This document shows, piece after piece, positions 44,156-56,928 of a DNA stretch of 64,000 bases. A model generated the notes under the pieces. That model made no database searches. It had not been told where the DNA came from and was given only the letters and a program-made list of their open reading frames with translations. This stretch comes from Aaosphaeria pasadenensis (Eukaryota; Ascomycota; Dothideomycetes; Pleosporales), in contig JAKLMB010000019.1 of NCBI GenBank assembly GCA_022813625.1, forward strand, positions 124,001 to 188,000. The letters are read 5' to 3'. The translations under genes and the position numbers were made by a program. Numbering within the stretch: position 1 is the stretch's first letter; each line of letters opens with the position of its first letter.

Positions 44156-45918
44156 ATGAGTGCGGAGGACAGACCGTTGAACACCGACAGGCCTTCGGAA
44201 GGAGCTCCACCTGAAGAAAATGAGCAAATTCCAGGAACCGTTCACCTGGTAGATCTACTCGGGACGATGCACGCGCAGCACGCAAAAGGGTCCCAGAGAG
44301 ATATAGTACTTGTTCCTGCACCCTCACCAGACCCCGATGATCCGTTGAACTGGTCGCCGGCTCGAAAAGCGCTGAGCACTGCGTGCATGTGCATTTACAC
44401 ATTCGTCGTTGGCCTCACCAGCGCTGCTATCTATAGTGTCTTTGCGCCGATAAGTGAAGAAACATCCCTGACTCTAGACGACTTGAATCGTGGAACTGGG
44501 TGCGCTTAGGGTTGGCTTTATGGAAAGATGAACATCACTGATTATTTACAGTTATATGTTTTTGTTCTTCGGTTGGGGTTGTCTTATCTGGCAACCACTT
44601 GCACTACAATACGGGAAACGACCCGTTTATCTTCTGTCTATATTGATAACGATCGCCACGCAGATATGGGCACCGCATACAAGGACCAACGGGCATTGGA
44701 TAGCAAACAAAATCGTTCAAGGTTTCGCTGGTGCGCCCATTGAGAGTCTTTGTGAGATCAGCATCACAGATATTTATTTCACCCACGAGCGAGGCCGATA
44801 TATCGCGCTCTATGCGCTCCTACTAGCCGGCAGCAGTTTCTTTGCACCCATTATCTCAGGCTTTATCAGTGATGGACAAGGATGGCAGTGGGTATTGGTG
44901 AGTGTTCGAGTATGTGATGATAGAGGCTGGATGTTGATACCAACAGTACTGGTGTGCCATTTTCAACGGGATTGGGTTTGTCTTCCTGTTCTTTTTCATG
45001 GAAGAGACCAATTATGTGCGGCACCACGCTGGTATTGTTCCTTTGACAAGCGACCTTAAGACACCATTGCGTTCAGACAAGACGGAAAGCATTGCACCAG
45101 AGACGAATGAAGGCCGCATCTCTCAAAGCCATACATACAAACGCAAATCTTACTGGGACAAGATCAAGCTGGTCCAAAGATCGGATCTCCAGAAGCCTAA
45201 CGAGCTGAAGGGAATGGCAACACGGCCTCTGATTTTTCTGACCTTTCCAGTCATATTCTACGCCGGTTTCTCTTACGGTTCAAACCTAGTTTGGTTCAAC
45301 GTCCTCAATGCGACAGCCTCCTTGATCCTCGCCGGAAAGTACGGCTTCTCGGCCAGCATGGTCGGTCTCAGTTATGTTTCGGCCCTTCTGGGTGTAGTTG
45401 TGGCCGCGGCGTACACCGGCTGGGTAGGCGACTGGTTCGTGATCCGCAAGGCAAGAAAAAACTCCGGCATCATGGAATCCGAGCATCGGCTTTGGATGTT
45501 CGTCCCGTCTCTAGTGCTCGTTCCTTTCGGGCTCATTCTTTGGGGCGTCGGGTCAGCTAACAACGTCCACTGGTTTGGGCCCGTCTTCGCCATGGGTGTC
45601 ATCTCCGCGACCAATACGTTTGGACTTCAGCTGTCGGTGTCATATTGCATTGACTCGTACCGTGCGTTGTCTGGAGAAGCTATCATCACGGTTATCCTGG
45701 TTAGAAACACGATGAGCTTTGCGATTGGGTACGGCATCACTCCCTGGGTGACGAATATGGGATTGCAGAATTGCTTCATTACTGCTGCGTTTGTAGGGCT
45801 GGCGCAGGTCGCGACAATCTTCATTATGATCAAGTGGGGTAAGGCCTTAAGAAGGAGAAGTATCCCGCGATATAGCAGATATGTTACGGAAATGGAAAAG
45901 AGCGGGATGGTGCACTGA
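44156..45918 (+). CDS. Major facilitator superfamily transporter (HOL1/drug:H+ antiporter-like)
   Basis: Three exons, 44156-44499, 44552-44897 and 44947-45918, give 553 aa; introns are 44500-44551 and 44898-44946. The cytosolic N-terminus includes DPDDPLNWSPARKAL, a hallmark of fungal MFS drug/H+ antiporter-type carriers. Then come the first helix CMCIYTFVVGLTSAAIYS, FLFFGWGCLIWQPLALQYGK with RPVYLLS (the helix 2-3 loop motif), VQGFAGAPIESLCE and YALLLAGSSFFAPIISGF. A long central loop (about residues 255-315) precedes the second bundle, from RPLIFLTFPVIFYAGFSYG. Twelve helices are expected. Substrate cannot be predicted; related carriers handle small organic cations, polyamines or toxic compounds at the plasma membrane. 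Confidence 0.88.
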
Positions 45919-46535
45919 GGCGCACTGACAGTGCATCTTTATAGCGAGACGGGAAGTTGAGTAGAATGCAATTATTTCTACTTTTACGAGGTACTTCGGC
46001 TTGAACACGAGATGTAGCTCACACCAGTGGGCCCTGGCCGCTTTTTTCGCATTCAGAATTACGTGCGTCTTAACGATAGGCATACTTAAGGGGAAAGGGC
46101 AAGGGAAGATTCACCCGTCTAGCACGTTCAGCTAAGTCAATCTACTTTTCCTGGACGCAGATCATGTTCATCTTTGGTGGAGACAAGACTCTTAGATCAA
46201 CTCTAGCCGTATCACTAAGCCGGGTCGATTATTGCGAATGATTAGGGCGCGAAATACAGGCGAAGGATTAGAGTTTCCACTGTGGCAGGCTAGACGTTGG
46301 AGCATTTGATAATGCAAGCCTTAGAGTGTGTCCAGGTACGCCAGGGTCTTGCCGTGTCCTAGTGCGTCGCAAGCTTGGGCTATTTCGAGACTGAAAAGAG
46401 TGAAACGGCTGGTAGGCTGTAGAGCAAGGCGCTCACAGTACGAATATATTCATTGTTGACTAGAAAGTTCTAATATGCTCTGCTATAGTAAATGCTACAT
46501 CGCGATTTGTCGATCGCGTTGGGGGTATATCCTGC
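45919..46535. other. Intergenic region, convergent 3' ends
   Basis: About 0.6 kb without a gene. Confidence 0.5.
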
Positions 46536-47782
46536 TCAGTAACCATTCCTCACAATCTGGATCTCGCTCGAGCTTGCGCTCATTTTTCGAGCACCTATTC
46601 CCTTGATGCTCGTCCCGCCTACGCTTTCGAGATCTCCATCGCTCCCATCGTGCTCAGGTAATCTCTCGGTTCTCTCAATCGTGACCTCCGTAGTCTTCAT
46701 CACTTTCATATCGGTCAAGTTGATGCCTGTACCTTCGACATCGTCGTTCATTCTTGCGTATGCTGAGTTGCCCAAGCTTGAAGCGACGGGTAGACCATCT
46801 GTGACAGTGCCATTGTGTGTCGGCATGGACTTATTTGCGGACCGCTTCGCGGTTCCTCCCAACGTAGTGCCTGCGCCGTGAGAATGAGAGCGGGGATCGT
46901 CCGATGAATCCTGGATGCGGCCTTGGAAGAGATCGAGAAGTTTGTTCAAGATGGCGAACTCCATCTTGAGCTTGACGCTGTACACTGCAGCCTTGTACGT
47001 CGTTTGGATATCGTAAAACCCTGCGTACTCGATGGCGAGCAAGGTGACATCCAGTACGATGATGATCATGTTGACCCACACCAAATGCGTCATAACCATT
47101 CGAGAATTACGACCGCGAATGCCGCCTTCTGCGCGCAAGATCTTCAGTGTCTTGAACACATAAATGCCAGAGATTATGACTTCTTGTAAGAAGAACACAG
47201 TAATCTGGACTTTCTCGTAGATGGAGTATGGTGTGAGAAATGGACCAGAGTTTCCAGAGTTGGCTCCGTAAAGTAGGACGATGGTAGGGATGTGGCAGAT
47301 GACTGCGTTAACGATGATCATTATCAGTACCCATTTCTGACTTCTGCTGGATATACTGCGTGTAATGAGATGAAGCCTTGAGTACAGGACCAGCGACTGG
47401 CCAGTGACCATGCAAGGCCATCCTACAGCAATGAGGGTGATGTATATCGCTTGTGTGTGGGTGATTTCGTAAAACTTCAAGAAGAAGCCGAGAGAGTACG
47501 GGAGTATACCCCAAGCAGCTACAAGGAGTGAATAGAAATAGAGGCCATGCCGTCGCTTGAATGTCGTGAAGATGACAAGGGTGAGTTCGAGACAGTTGTA
47601 CCTGTAAGGCAATAAAAGTCAGTCTTGACACTCTGAAAATTGACGAGATAGAATCTGTCTCGAAATGACTGGCGAAAAAGTTGTTCATGCACGTACAAAG
47701 AGATGGCTAGAAAAGCCATGATAGTCAAGGCTATCGGGTATGATATCTTGTAGTCGGTCCCGATGCCATTGTCTCGCGCCAT
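46536..47782 (-). CDS. Seven-helix integral membrane protein of the DUF7703 type
   Basis: Two exons, 47697-47782 and 46536-47601, give 383 aa; the 95-base intron 47602-47696 joins IMAFLAISLY to NCLELTLVIFTTFKRRHGLY. Helices follow at YFYSLLVAAWGILPYSLGF, AIYITLIAVGWPCMVTGQSL, KWVLIMIIVNAVICHIPTIV, ITVFFLQEVIISGIYVF, and VWVNMIIIVLDVTLLAIEYA. The C-terminal 130 residues are a polar, probably cytosolic tail rich in Ser, Thr and charged residues. The NxLEL..IF.TFKRR.GLYF pattern is that of a fungal membrane protein family that I recall as DUF7703. The topology resembles receptors, but no ligand or signalling partner is known. Confidence 0.8.
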
Positions 47783-50331
47783 GTTGATAGCGAGTCGACC
47801 AACTCTGCTGGAAAATGCAACGAATGTGCCGGGTAGGTAGATATTCAGAGATGTGGTTAGATGTACCAGTAGGATTTCGAAGAAAACGACGATAGAATAG
47901 CAAAGGATTGTCTTAGTGAATGCAAGACCGTGTCTTCGAAGTCCACGAATGCGAAGTCCCTGAGCTGCAGGTTCAAGAAGGACGGGCGACTGGGAAGAAA
48001 TATGGTTTCGAGCCCTAGTGTCAAAATCATTGCAAGTATTCCAGTTACGAGTCTTTAGCACTCTTTCAAAATGCCATGCTCCATGGGCATTAGCAAACCC
48101 CACAAGGGGGAACCGTCAGCTACCGGCACGTAGATCCCTTAAGCGGCACAGGCAAGCGAACCCACTGGCTTAGGACGTCGGGGAAAATCATAGGCTGACT
48201 CGCAGCAAACGGTGGAGCATCAAAGTTGCCCGGGGAAGCCTGTTTCCTGTTTCTGACTCGCGCTTCATACGGAAAGCAGATCAGCCATATTGATGTCGAC
48301 AGCCTCACTGGTCCAGCCGAAAGGGCTCTATTATTCTGCTGATAGTGTATATTTTGTAGGGACCCAATGCTTATAATGCACCCTTTGCATATGGAAATAG
48401 ATGACGCATGGAACCAGAGAAGTGAGAGCCTAATTTCATACAACACTCAATCTCTTCCCGAACTGTAGGTGTAAGAGAAATAGAGACAGACGACGCGGCA
48501 TCGACGAAGAGCTATTTACACTGAGCACAGGCGGTGACGGTAGGGAGGGCGCTCGGTGGGGTCTATTGGTGAATTACCCCAGACTAAGTTTCTTAGCGCA
48601 TGGGGTGGCCCTGAATGACCGTGTCAAATGCAAATACGGATTCTGGAGTAAGGAAGGTTTCGCGAGACTCCCAATTGACATTGAGGTAATCGTTTCTCAG
48701 TTATTCCAACAAGACCAACAGCCTCATTCTTCTTACACCCAGTCTTTTGGAGAAATATTAAGAAATGACACGCAACCCTGAATGTGCTCGATAAATATTG
48801 GATAGCTAATTGCCTATGGCTACATGGGCTGTCCTCCAGCCGTACTTAGTGTATCAGGAGTCCAAAAGTTTACTCTCTTGTACCAGTATCCCGAGGTCCT
48901 TATCTGCCCGTAACTAGGCATTCCCTGACCAGTGGCATAAGATGGCTGGTCAGTTGCTCCAATTGTATGGTGAGCGGCATTTGATCCGCTACCCGTAGTA
49001 CGCCGTAGGAAAGGCCGGCGACGCTTGGCCAAACCATCCTTTCCACCTTCCGTGACGTCGCCATTAATTGCTCAGCTCAGAATGCAGATCAACATGGCAT
49101 TGCTCGTAAACTTATTCTGTGGCTAGACACTATGTGCCACGTTGGGCACACGAGGGATCGCTGAGACATTGGCCTTGGGCCCATCTGTTGTCTTGTGAAT
49201 AGATTGTCAACAAACTGTTCAAATCCGATTCTTAGCTCGTGCAGAGCAACAATGGCATGGCGGCCATCACTTCGTTTCATGCCGAATCGGATGTAAGCGA
49301 CGTACCCACTGAAAGTGAAATTCCTTGTCGTCGATCAAAGGGTGGCGAAATCGAGACATAGCTAGACGATAATGGTTATTGAGACATTGGAGACATGCTC
49401 GTGCAATGACCCCTGTCTATCACCAGTTGTGCCCACACTCCACAGAATTCTCCGCAGGCTCTAATCCAAATCTATATGTTTAACAATCAGCCACGACGTA
49501 TTCGTAACGATAATTGCTCGTGTGCTGGAAGTTTTGTCTGTGCGGTAGCTTTGAGCAAAGGCACAACGTCGTCTCACCGGTCGTTCACACATGGTAGATT
49601 CTCCAAGGGTTGTGCTCTTCTCCAGCTTTCACGTGCAAAACTAGCAAACCCCTATTCCCTTTCCACTCGAAATGCTTCAAACTTCCTACACAAGGTTGCA
49701 ATCTGTCACCACTGTGGCGTTCGCCTGCCAGGAACAAGCATCATGTTCGAAGTAACCCAACACTTTGAGTGAATTCTCCAATTTCCGGGATCTCACGAAA
49801 TGATTTTCTTTTACGCAACAATGATCTTACAGTCAAAGTAATGTTTAGGCAATGGCTCGAGCGCTTCGATCCTTCCGCCTCGCATATTGTCGGCGATATT
49901 CATTGAGGCGCGTGTCTGGACTGCCTCGTTTCAGCGCCTGTGCCCAGCTTAGTCACATCGGCCACGCCTGGATGCTTCATCAGCGAGAGAGGCGTAAAGC
50001 TGAGATTTTGGCATGTGTCGACGGCAGCTCTTCCTTTGATACAACAGCAGTGATACGGGGATCTGGTGAATTGATAGTCTTGCTTCTTTCTCGACACTGC
50101 ATCATAGGCATGAGGAAATCTACTCAATTCCTATTCACTAGATCTCAGCATCTGATGGAACCTAAGGCCTTGAAAGAGCTTCATGCCGAATGAAACATCA
50201 AGTGTCAGAATTCCATTAATGAAGATTTGTTAATTAAAGCTGGCCACAACCCTCTGTGAATATACACTGAAGGCCCCATTCCCTGTCCAATTACTATATA
50301 CTGCACTGTTCCTCCTCAAATCCTTGCTTGT
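47783..50331. other. Intergenic region of about 2.5 kb
   Basis: Upstream of the DUF7703-type gene and downstream of STT4. Frames at 49476-49772 and 49852-50193 (+) are open but unsupported by composition or motifs. I see no RNA gene or repeat family. Confidence 0.45.
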
Positions 50332-53300
50332 TTAGAAAGGAATACCATTGGTAAGCAACTGGAATCGATCATAGCCACCAGTGCTGTAGCTTCCTGCACT
50401 CTTCTTCACCAACTCCTTCATGAATTCGCCAGCCTCCCTCTCGCTCTTCTCCAAAACGAACCTCTCCCTGAAGTGCTGGATCGTTTCCGGCTTGAAACAC
50501 GGCAATCCGCTGTCGAGCATAACCTCGACGATGTGGATGAGGTGCTCGGCGTGCTGACGCGAAGCAATGAACGCCTTGACGGTGAGTTCTTCGAACCATC
50601 GATATGCCTGCGACGATTGCGAGCCGCCCATTACGGCAATCATCTCGGTGGTGAGCTTGAACGGCGCACGCTCGAACTTGATACCTCCAGGGGCAATGTC
50701 GAAGCAGAAACCAAAGTCGATGTGGATGATGTGACCCGCGTCATCAATCATAATGTTACCGTTGTGGCGATCTTTGAACTGCAGGAGGAATGAGATGACG
50801 CTGTAGGCGGCCATGCTCTTGACAAAGTTGCTGCGAGCTTCTTGGAAGCGAATGGACTCTTCGCCGCCGTACTTGGAAACAAAGTAATCGTAAAGGCCGT
50901 TGACGGCTTCGCGACCGAGCATGTCACGAGAAATGGAATTGGGAAGCACGTCAATGACACCGCAGCCTGGCGCTGTGGCCGTTACGCGATATGGGTATAC
51001 CCACACGTCGAGGCCGACGTTGTTGAAAATACCACGGAAGGCTGCTATCATCTGTAGTGCAAGAACGTCTTGTCGGCAATCATCGCCGACCTTGAAGATG
51101 GCGGATTGCCAAAATTCGTAAGTGTTCTGCTTGGAGGAACGACTCTCTTGGTCCGATGCAATGCCTTCGTGATCATCATCTTTCCTTTGCTTTCTCATGC
51201 GGAATGTTGCCATATAAGGTGTCTTTGCATGAGACTGGAGGGGCTTTCCAGATTTTCGGTCGATGCCGACCACAATTCCGTCGGGGTTACTTGGCAGGTA
51301 AACACCAACTTCGACCTGAATCTTGCGGAGCTCCTCTTCAATCTTCTGTTTCTTCTCAGGCTTAGGGCTCTTGACAAATGGACGCAGTTTGCCGGATACA
51401 CCGGTGACCTCATTGAAGAACGAGAATTCACGTTCGTAAAACTCCATATCCTCTTCAGAGAAACTCGACTCAAGACTGGCCATGACTTTGTCTAATGTTG
51501 GTTTGACTGGATCCGGCTACAGCGACGTCAGAATGTGATTGGAATTTGTTCTTTCTGCATGTGGCTTACGATTTGGGAATCCTCGTCCTTGAAAGCGTTG
51601 GCCTTCATGTTCCAGATGATCTGGTGGGCGAACAACTGCGAGAATTTGGCGGTTTCGATGATGTACCTCTCCACATACCCGAGGACATCGTATCGAAGAG
51701 TCTGGACGATCTGGGGAACATAAAAGAACGTGACATCCACAGAGTGGCTCTCGAGAGCTCTCATAGCATATTGAATGATGAATGGATGGTTTCCATATGC
51801 GGGAAGGAAGTATGTCACCGCAGTCATGGGGTTAACAGGTGCCCAGTACATCAGGTACTTGAGCTGGAAAGATACGTCACCCGGTAGTTGATTACCGAGC
51901 AAGATCTCGAGAGCATCTGGTTCATCTAGAACTCTGTGCGGGAAGTTGAGCAATTGCCAACGAACCTCCTGATTGAGTCGAGCAGATTGGAAGCGTTGTA
52001 CTAGGTGCACCGCAACACTCGGATTGTCAGCCCATGCTGTCTTCAGATGCGCGGTGACAGTAGCATCCGTGAGAGTTCTGCTATGTTGTCCAGAAGTGAA
52101 ATGGTGCTTCTTCTCGTAGTTAAGTGGGAATAGCCAGACCATAAGACGTGTCTGTTCGTTAGCCAATAAAAGTGACAACAGTTCTTGCTTAGCCTTTAGT
52201 GACTTTAACGACTGCTCCGCCGTTGCCCCAACATTCGCAACGACCTGCAGCTGCGTTTGAATGTCGGATAGAACATGCGTTTCAGCCTTGATCTGAAGCC
52301 GGTTACCTCCAAAAGACCATCTTTACAAGTTAGCTATAATAACATGAGTCATCACGGGATGCTTACTCGGGAGCTTTAGCAAACCATGCCAGGCCAGCTG
52401 TCAAGATACGATCCTTCAATCTCCATTTTATCGCGTTAGGAAGCGTAGTACAATGGCGTACAAGTCGAAGGCCAAGCAGAACAACATGCAAGTATGCCTC
52501 TCGTGCAAGGGGCTGGCGACATCCGGCTGCCATTGCATCCAATGTAATATGCATCATTCGATTATACACTCGCTCGACATCTGGATTGCCAAGTCTTGTA
52601 GCGCTGAAATGGCTTGACAAAAATTGCACAAGTCGGAAATGAGGTGCAATGAGATTGTAGATCTGTTGTTGGCGTTTTGAAAGTTCTTCCTTGTTTGTTG
52701 GGGCAAACTCTTGCTTGCCAAAGAACGGATCCGCATGCCTGTATCAATGTGAGCGTAGTTCACAGGTGAATATTTGAATACTAGTACCTGAGAGTGTCGC
52801 TGAAGATTCCCTTCCGCATTCGAACAGTGGTTTCCCAACATTCAGCAATGGCGACGAGAATCCTAGACTCCATGCGGGGATTTTCTTTAATGACGCTCAT
52901 CCAGAGCGATATCCCAAGTTTGATTGACTGCTTTGACAAGACTGCAAAAGGAATACCAACTAAATGTTGAACAATTGGCGTTTGGTCGGTCTTGACCCTG
53001 CACAGTAGAGCAGCAGCCCTTCGAAGAATATCTCTCAGTTCGGCAATGGTGACGTGCTTGTGGCCAAGGGTTCGGCTCTCCAGGTCAAGGAGTAGATTTG
53101 TCGCGTCTTCAATACTTCGCCTGAACGCAAAATTCTCGCTTCGACGGTTGGAATTTTGGTCAAGTCTGAGCCATTCTTCTTCTTGATCGTTCAACCCATC
53201 TATAAACTTGTACTCCTGTCGAGTGGTATATTGCGCAACAAAGTCAGAAGCGGTGTTGATACTGAACCCTTTCTGGGGTTCAATGGCACCTGTTTATGTC

Positions 53301-56300
53301 AGCAAAAAAGCCCCCTTGACCAGTGAAGTACATACCCAAGCGCTGGTCTGTGGCTGGTATAACCGATCCCATCTCGAGTGCAAATGAACGGCCAAGTGAT
53401 ATATGGCCATAGACGCCTTCGTCATCATACTCTGAAAGATAAGTCTACAGAACCCATTAGTCCCTTTCTCTATCAAGCGACTCACGAAATTACCTGTAAC
53501 AAGCCCTTGATGTCAAGTGGCGCAATATCTAGAACACCCTTCACCCATAATGAAGCACGCTTGTGGAAGTTGGCTAGAGTAGTTGTACGGAAATCGTAGT
53601 CGTCGGAAAGTTCAACTACAATCTTCGATCTTCGAGACTTGAATGTGGACGTCCATCCGTATTCATCAGTTTCTCCCTCGAGGCAGCTGGACCACATGAT
53701 CGAGAGGAGCTCTAGTAGGGCAAAGAGGGCAGTCTTTTGACAAAGAGTGGAGGGAACATCGCGAATAATGATCTCTGCACACGCTGTGGCCGTCTGCTGC
53801 ACTCTAGCGATTCGATGGCAGCATCCTGCAAATATTGTTGCGAGCTGCTGAGCAAGATATGGTGTCGAGAATTGGTGTATTTGGCCGGAAAGTGTCCTCG
53901 AGACATAAGTTCTCGTTGCACCTGTAGCAATTGCGAACATGCAATTGCCAACTGCGCCACTGCGTAATTTCGGATCGAGGAAGTACGCCAATGCCTTGGT
54001 ACAATCGCCTGATTCAGCACGAAGCTCTTCTACCAAGTAGGCTGTGTTAAGGAAGACGGCCTCGGAATAACTAAGAGACCTGATATCTGCCTCGCAGGTT
54101 GGCAGCAATTGTGACAGTTGCTTCTTTTGCTCGACAGTATGCTCTTGAGACTTGCCTCGTCGAAGGATAGTGTTCAGCTCTATGTCGCTCTCCACAAGAG
54201 TTGCCCTTTCTTCAGCAATTAGAGGTTGGCTAACTCGCGCTAGCGTCTTGAGCTCGCTGATGTGTTTTTTCCCTAGATCAGTTGTGAGATCAAATCCATG
54301 TACAACAATGTTAAACCAAGCATCTCGTTGGAGATTGATGATAGAATCGTCAAGCTCAATTGCCTCGGGGCTCGCGGCACCCCTAGACACTAAAGTTGCT
54401 AGGGGTAGCAGAAGCTGTGCTATCTCTTGCGCGGCGAGTTCGCTATCACGGAGGTGAAGATTTGTAGCATCGTGTGCATCGCCCTTGCTCACTATAGTGT
54501 CGAGAAGATGGACCAGATAAGCTTCGAAGACCGGGGATGTAGGATTGACGTCTCTGGAAAGAGATAATCGAGCGTTCATTACCTAGAGGTGCGTTTAGTA
54601 GATTGATACGGTCTAAAAAAAATTCAATACATACAGCTTCAAGCACGCTCGGGTCGTTTTTGACCAAAGCATCGTGGGAGAGTTTGGAGTAGATTTTGAG
54701 CAATGCTCGGAATTCACCTGGCGCACTATGGATACCAAGAAGTGCAGTATCAGTAATGATTTTGGCCTCTACGGCTTTGTCTGCTCGGCCAATCTTCTGG
54801 ATGAGCATTGAGAGCGCAAGTGCAGTTATCTTTTCGTCCTTGCAGCTTCTGGCCACTGCGACCACTGCCTGAACAACTAAGACTTGTACGTGATGGGGCT
54901 CCTCTACATCGCTTGGTGTCAGGGATATCGCACTTCCAGCGTTATGGTCGTTGTATATGGTATTTCGCGATGCCTTGCCAGTCCCATTCAAAGCAGGCGA
55001 TGCGGTTTCGCGATCGGGCACTGCACTGGCGCTGATCACGTTTCCAAGACTGTACAATGTTGTAATAATAGCATCCTGTGGCAAAAGGCTTAGTACCGAA
55101 GCCAAGCTCTCTGCAGCAACGTTGGATGTCCTGTGGTCTAGGCCTCCTTGGACAATGGCTCGTGGGAGTGTGCGACCTAGATTGGATGCCAGTGAAGTGT
55201 CCACCTTTGCTAAGATTGCCATTGATCGTAAGAGGGTTGATGCTAAGACCTCATCTGAGGCCTGCGCCGGATCATTCAACGCTCGATCCAACCAGGACAT
55301 CAACAGATCAGATTCCGCTATATCCTCATCGTAGACAGTGCAGCACAAGTAAGTCGTAATGACTTTAGCTTTGACGGCGGAAGCTTGCTTTTGCTGCCAA
55401 GGGGACCCTACGCGTTGGAGGTAGTCCAAGTCGTTCTCTAGGCGTTCCATCTCTTCTATAGAGATTTGAGTCAGTCCCTCTGCTAAAGCACTTTCGGAAG
55501 CAGACCGAACGAATTGGCTACTGTTAAATTGTGAACTCAGATGGACCAGCACAGAATCCTGAGGGTTGCGATCTGGTGTCTCTACAAGCATAGAAGCAGA
55601 AGCAACCACAACCTTCAGTAAGGCATCATGCAGAATCATGGCCCCAAGCGGCCTGCCGATTGCCGCATAGTGTTTCGCATAACGTTTCCATTCCCTGAGT
55701 CCATGTTGGTGAGATCGTGCGTTGCGGACCACCGACAATGCTGCCTCGAATGCGATCAAGTATTGCTCTGACAATGCTGCGCGGATTTCCTCAACCATCT
55801 GGAGTCTCTCGTAAGAATTCCAGAAGCCCGCGAATTCGGCTGTTGCGTTCAGGAATCCCAACAATGACATGCTCTGCGTCATGACACGCGCCAACTCCCC
55901 ATCGGCCGCAAAGTCAACACGGTCATCATGATCAAATTGATCCGCGGAGAGTTCAGCAGCAGCTTTCGACCATCCTTTGATATATTTTACAATCGTCGCA
56001 TAGACCTGAGGTCGCAGGCTCTCATGACGAACACCGATTGATAGGATTGCCGACGCGAGACTTCCTGTCAAAACCTCGTACGGAGAGGGGTCGATATCGC
56101 GGAGGTTTGGTGATGGCGACAGTACTTGGGCGTAAGATTCGGGTAGGTACGGGGCAAGACGATTGAGGAGCTCAGCAGCCACCTCTGACGGTTCAACGAA
56201 GGGTGCCGCCTTACAAAGTGCCAGGATTGTTTCCAGTTCGGTAACTCTCTGTGCGCCGTCAGACCTTGATTTCATTTCCCTTAGATTTCCACGATGTTCC

Positions 56301-56530
56301 TACCATTCGGACGCCGGCCACAGAAATGCCACCTTGCGAATTTGCGCTACCATTTGCCTTAGATAGGCTCGGGCATCGCTGATATAACTTCGTGAAGCTA
56401 TCCTTCGTCGGCTTGTTCGATGTGGTTGGGACGGATAGCTGCGCAAGCTTCTCGAGAGCTTCGCGGCGAATGTTGCGCCTGAGTAACGTTAGCTAATAAT
56501 AGTGTATCTAGGAGTATAGCCATACGTCAT
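50332..56530 (-). CDS. STT4: Phosphatidylinositol 4-kinase STT4 (type III alpha)
   Basis: Nine exons: 56526-56530, 56304-56478, 54635-56248, 53494-54582, 53336-53444, 52788-53289, 52367-52738, 51570-52320 and 50332-51516. They give 1933 aa, the usual length. Introns are 46-55 bases. The first exon is only 5 bases (ATGAC); splicing yields MTRNIRREALEKLAQL, and the next junction gives GVRMRVTELETILALCKAAP, both typical of the N-terminus. Helical repeats fill the middle. The lipid-kinase accessory (PIK) domain lies around LLLANEQTRLMVWLFP and KYLMYWAPVNPMTAV. The kinase domain ends the protein, with KVGDDCRQDVLALQMI, catalytic KDRHNGNIMIDDAGHI and HIDFGF. It makes PI4P at the plasma membrane, with Ypp1/Efr3-type partners known in yeast. 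It precedes BRN1 on the same strand. Confidence 0.95.
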
Positions 56531-56928
56531 GTTGACACAGAGTAGCCTATTTGGCTCTCAAAGAACAAAGGGAAGAGATTGATGTTCCGCTAAGGCGTGG
56601 CCTTTGAGCTACTCGTGGTGTATCTGTCACATTAAGTTCTTCGGCGGTGACGATATGTCCGGGTTGAATGAGTTGGTCTATGCGCTAGGCCAAAAAGGGG
56701 TATACCCTGTACCAACCGTGATGCGTCCTCAGGATTAGAGATATGAAAGTGGTATTGGTAGATGGTGAGAACAATATTTTTTCGAATACTTAGTTGGGAA
56801 TCTCAATAAACAAACAATAGCGATTCTACTCGCAGCTAGGTATTTACGTATAGCATTCAATCATCCATCATCCCAACGCCTATCTAACGAGCCGCCCGTA
56901 TGAACCCAATGACTAGACAAATGTAGAT
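56531..56928. other. Intergenic region between BRN1 3' end and STT4 start
   Basis: About 400 bases; it must contain the STT4 promoter and the BRN1 terminator. No further gene is seen. Confidence 0.5.

Noticed and set aside
49852..50193. 113-aa open frame downstream of STT4
   Set aside because: It starts with ATG but has no motif, no plausible exon partners and a composition like the opposite-strand shadow frames.
56249..56303. Apparent frameshift near the STT4 N-terminus
   Set aside because: A 55-base intron with GTAGGA donor, CTGAC branch site and CACAG acceptor joins the two frames and gives the conserved N-terminal sequence.
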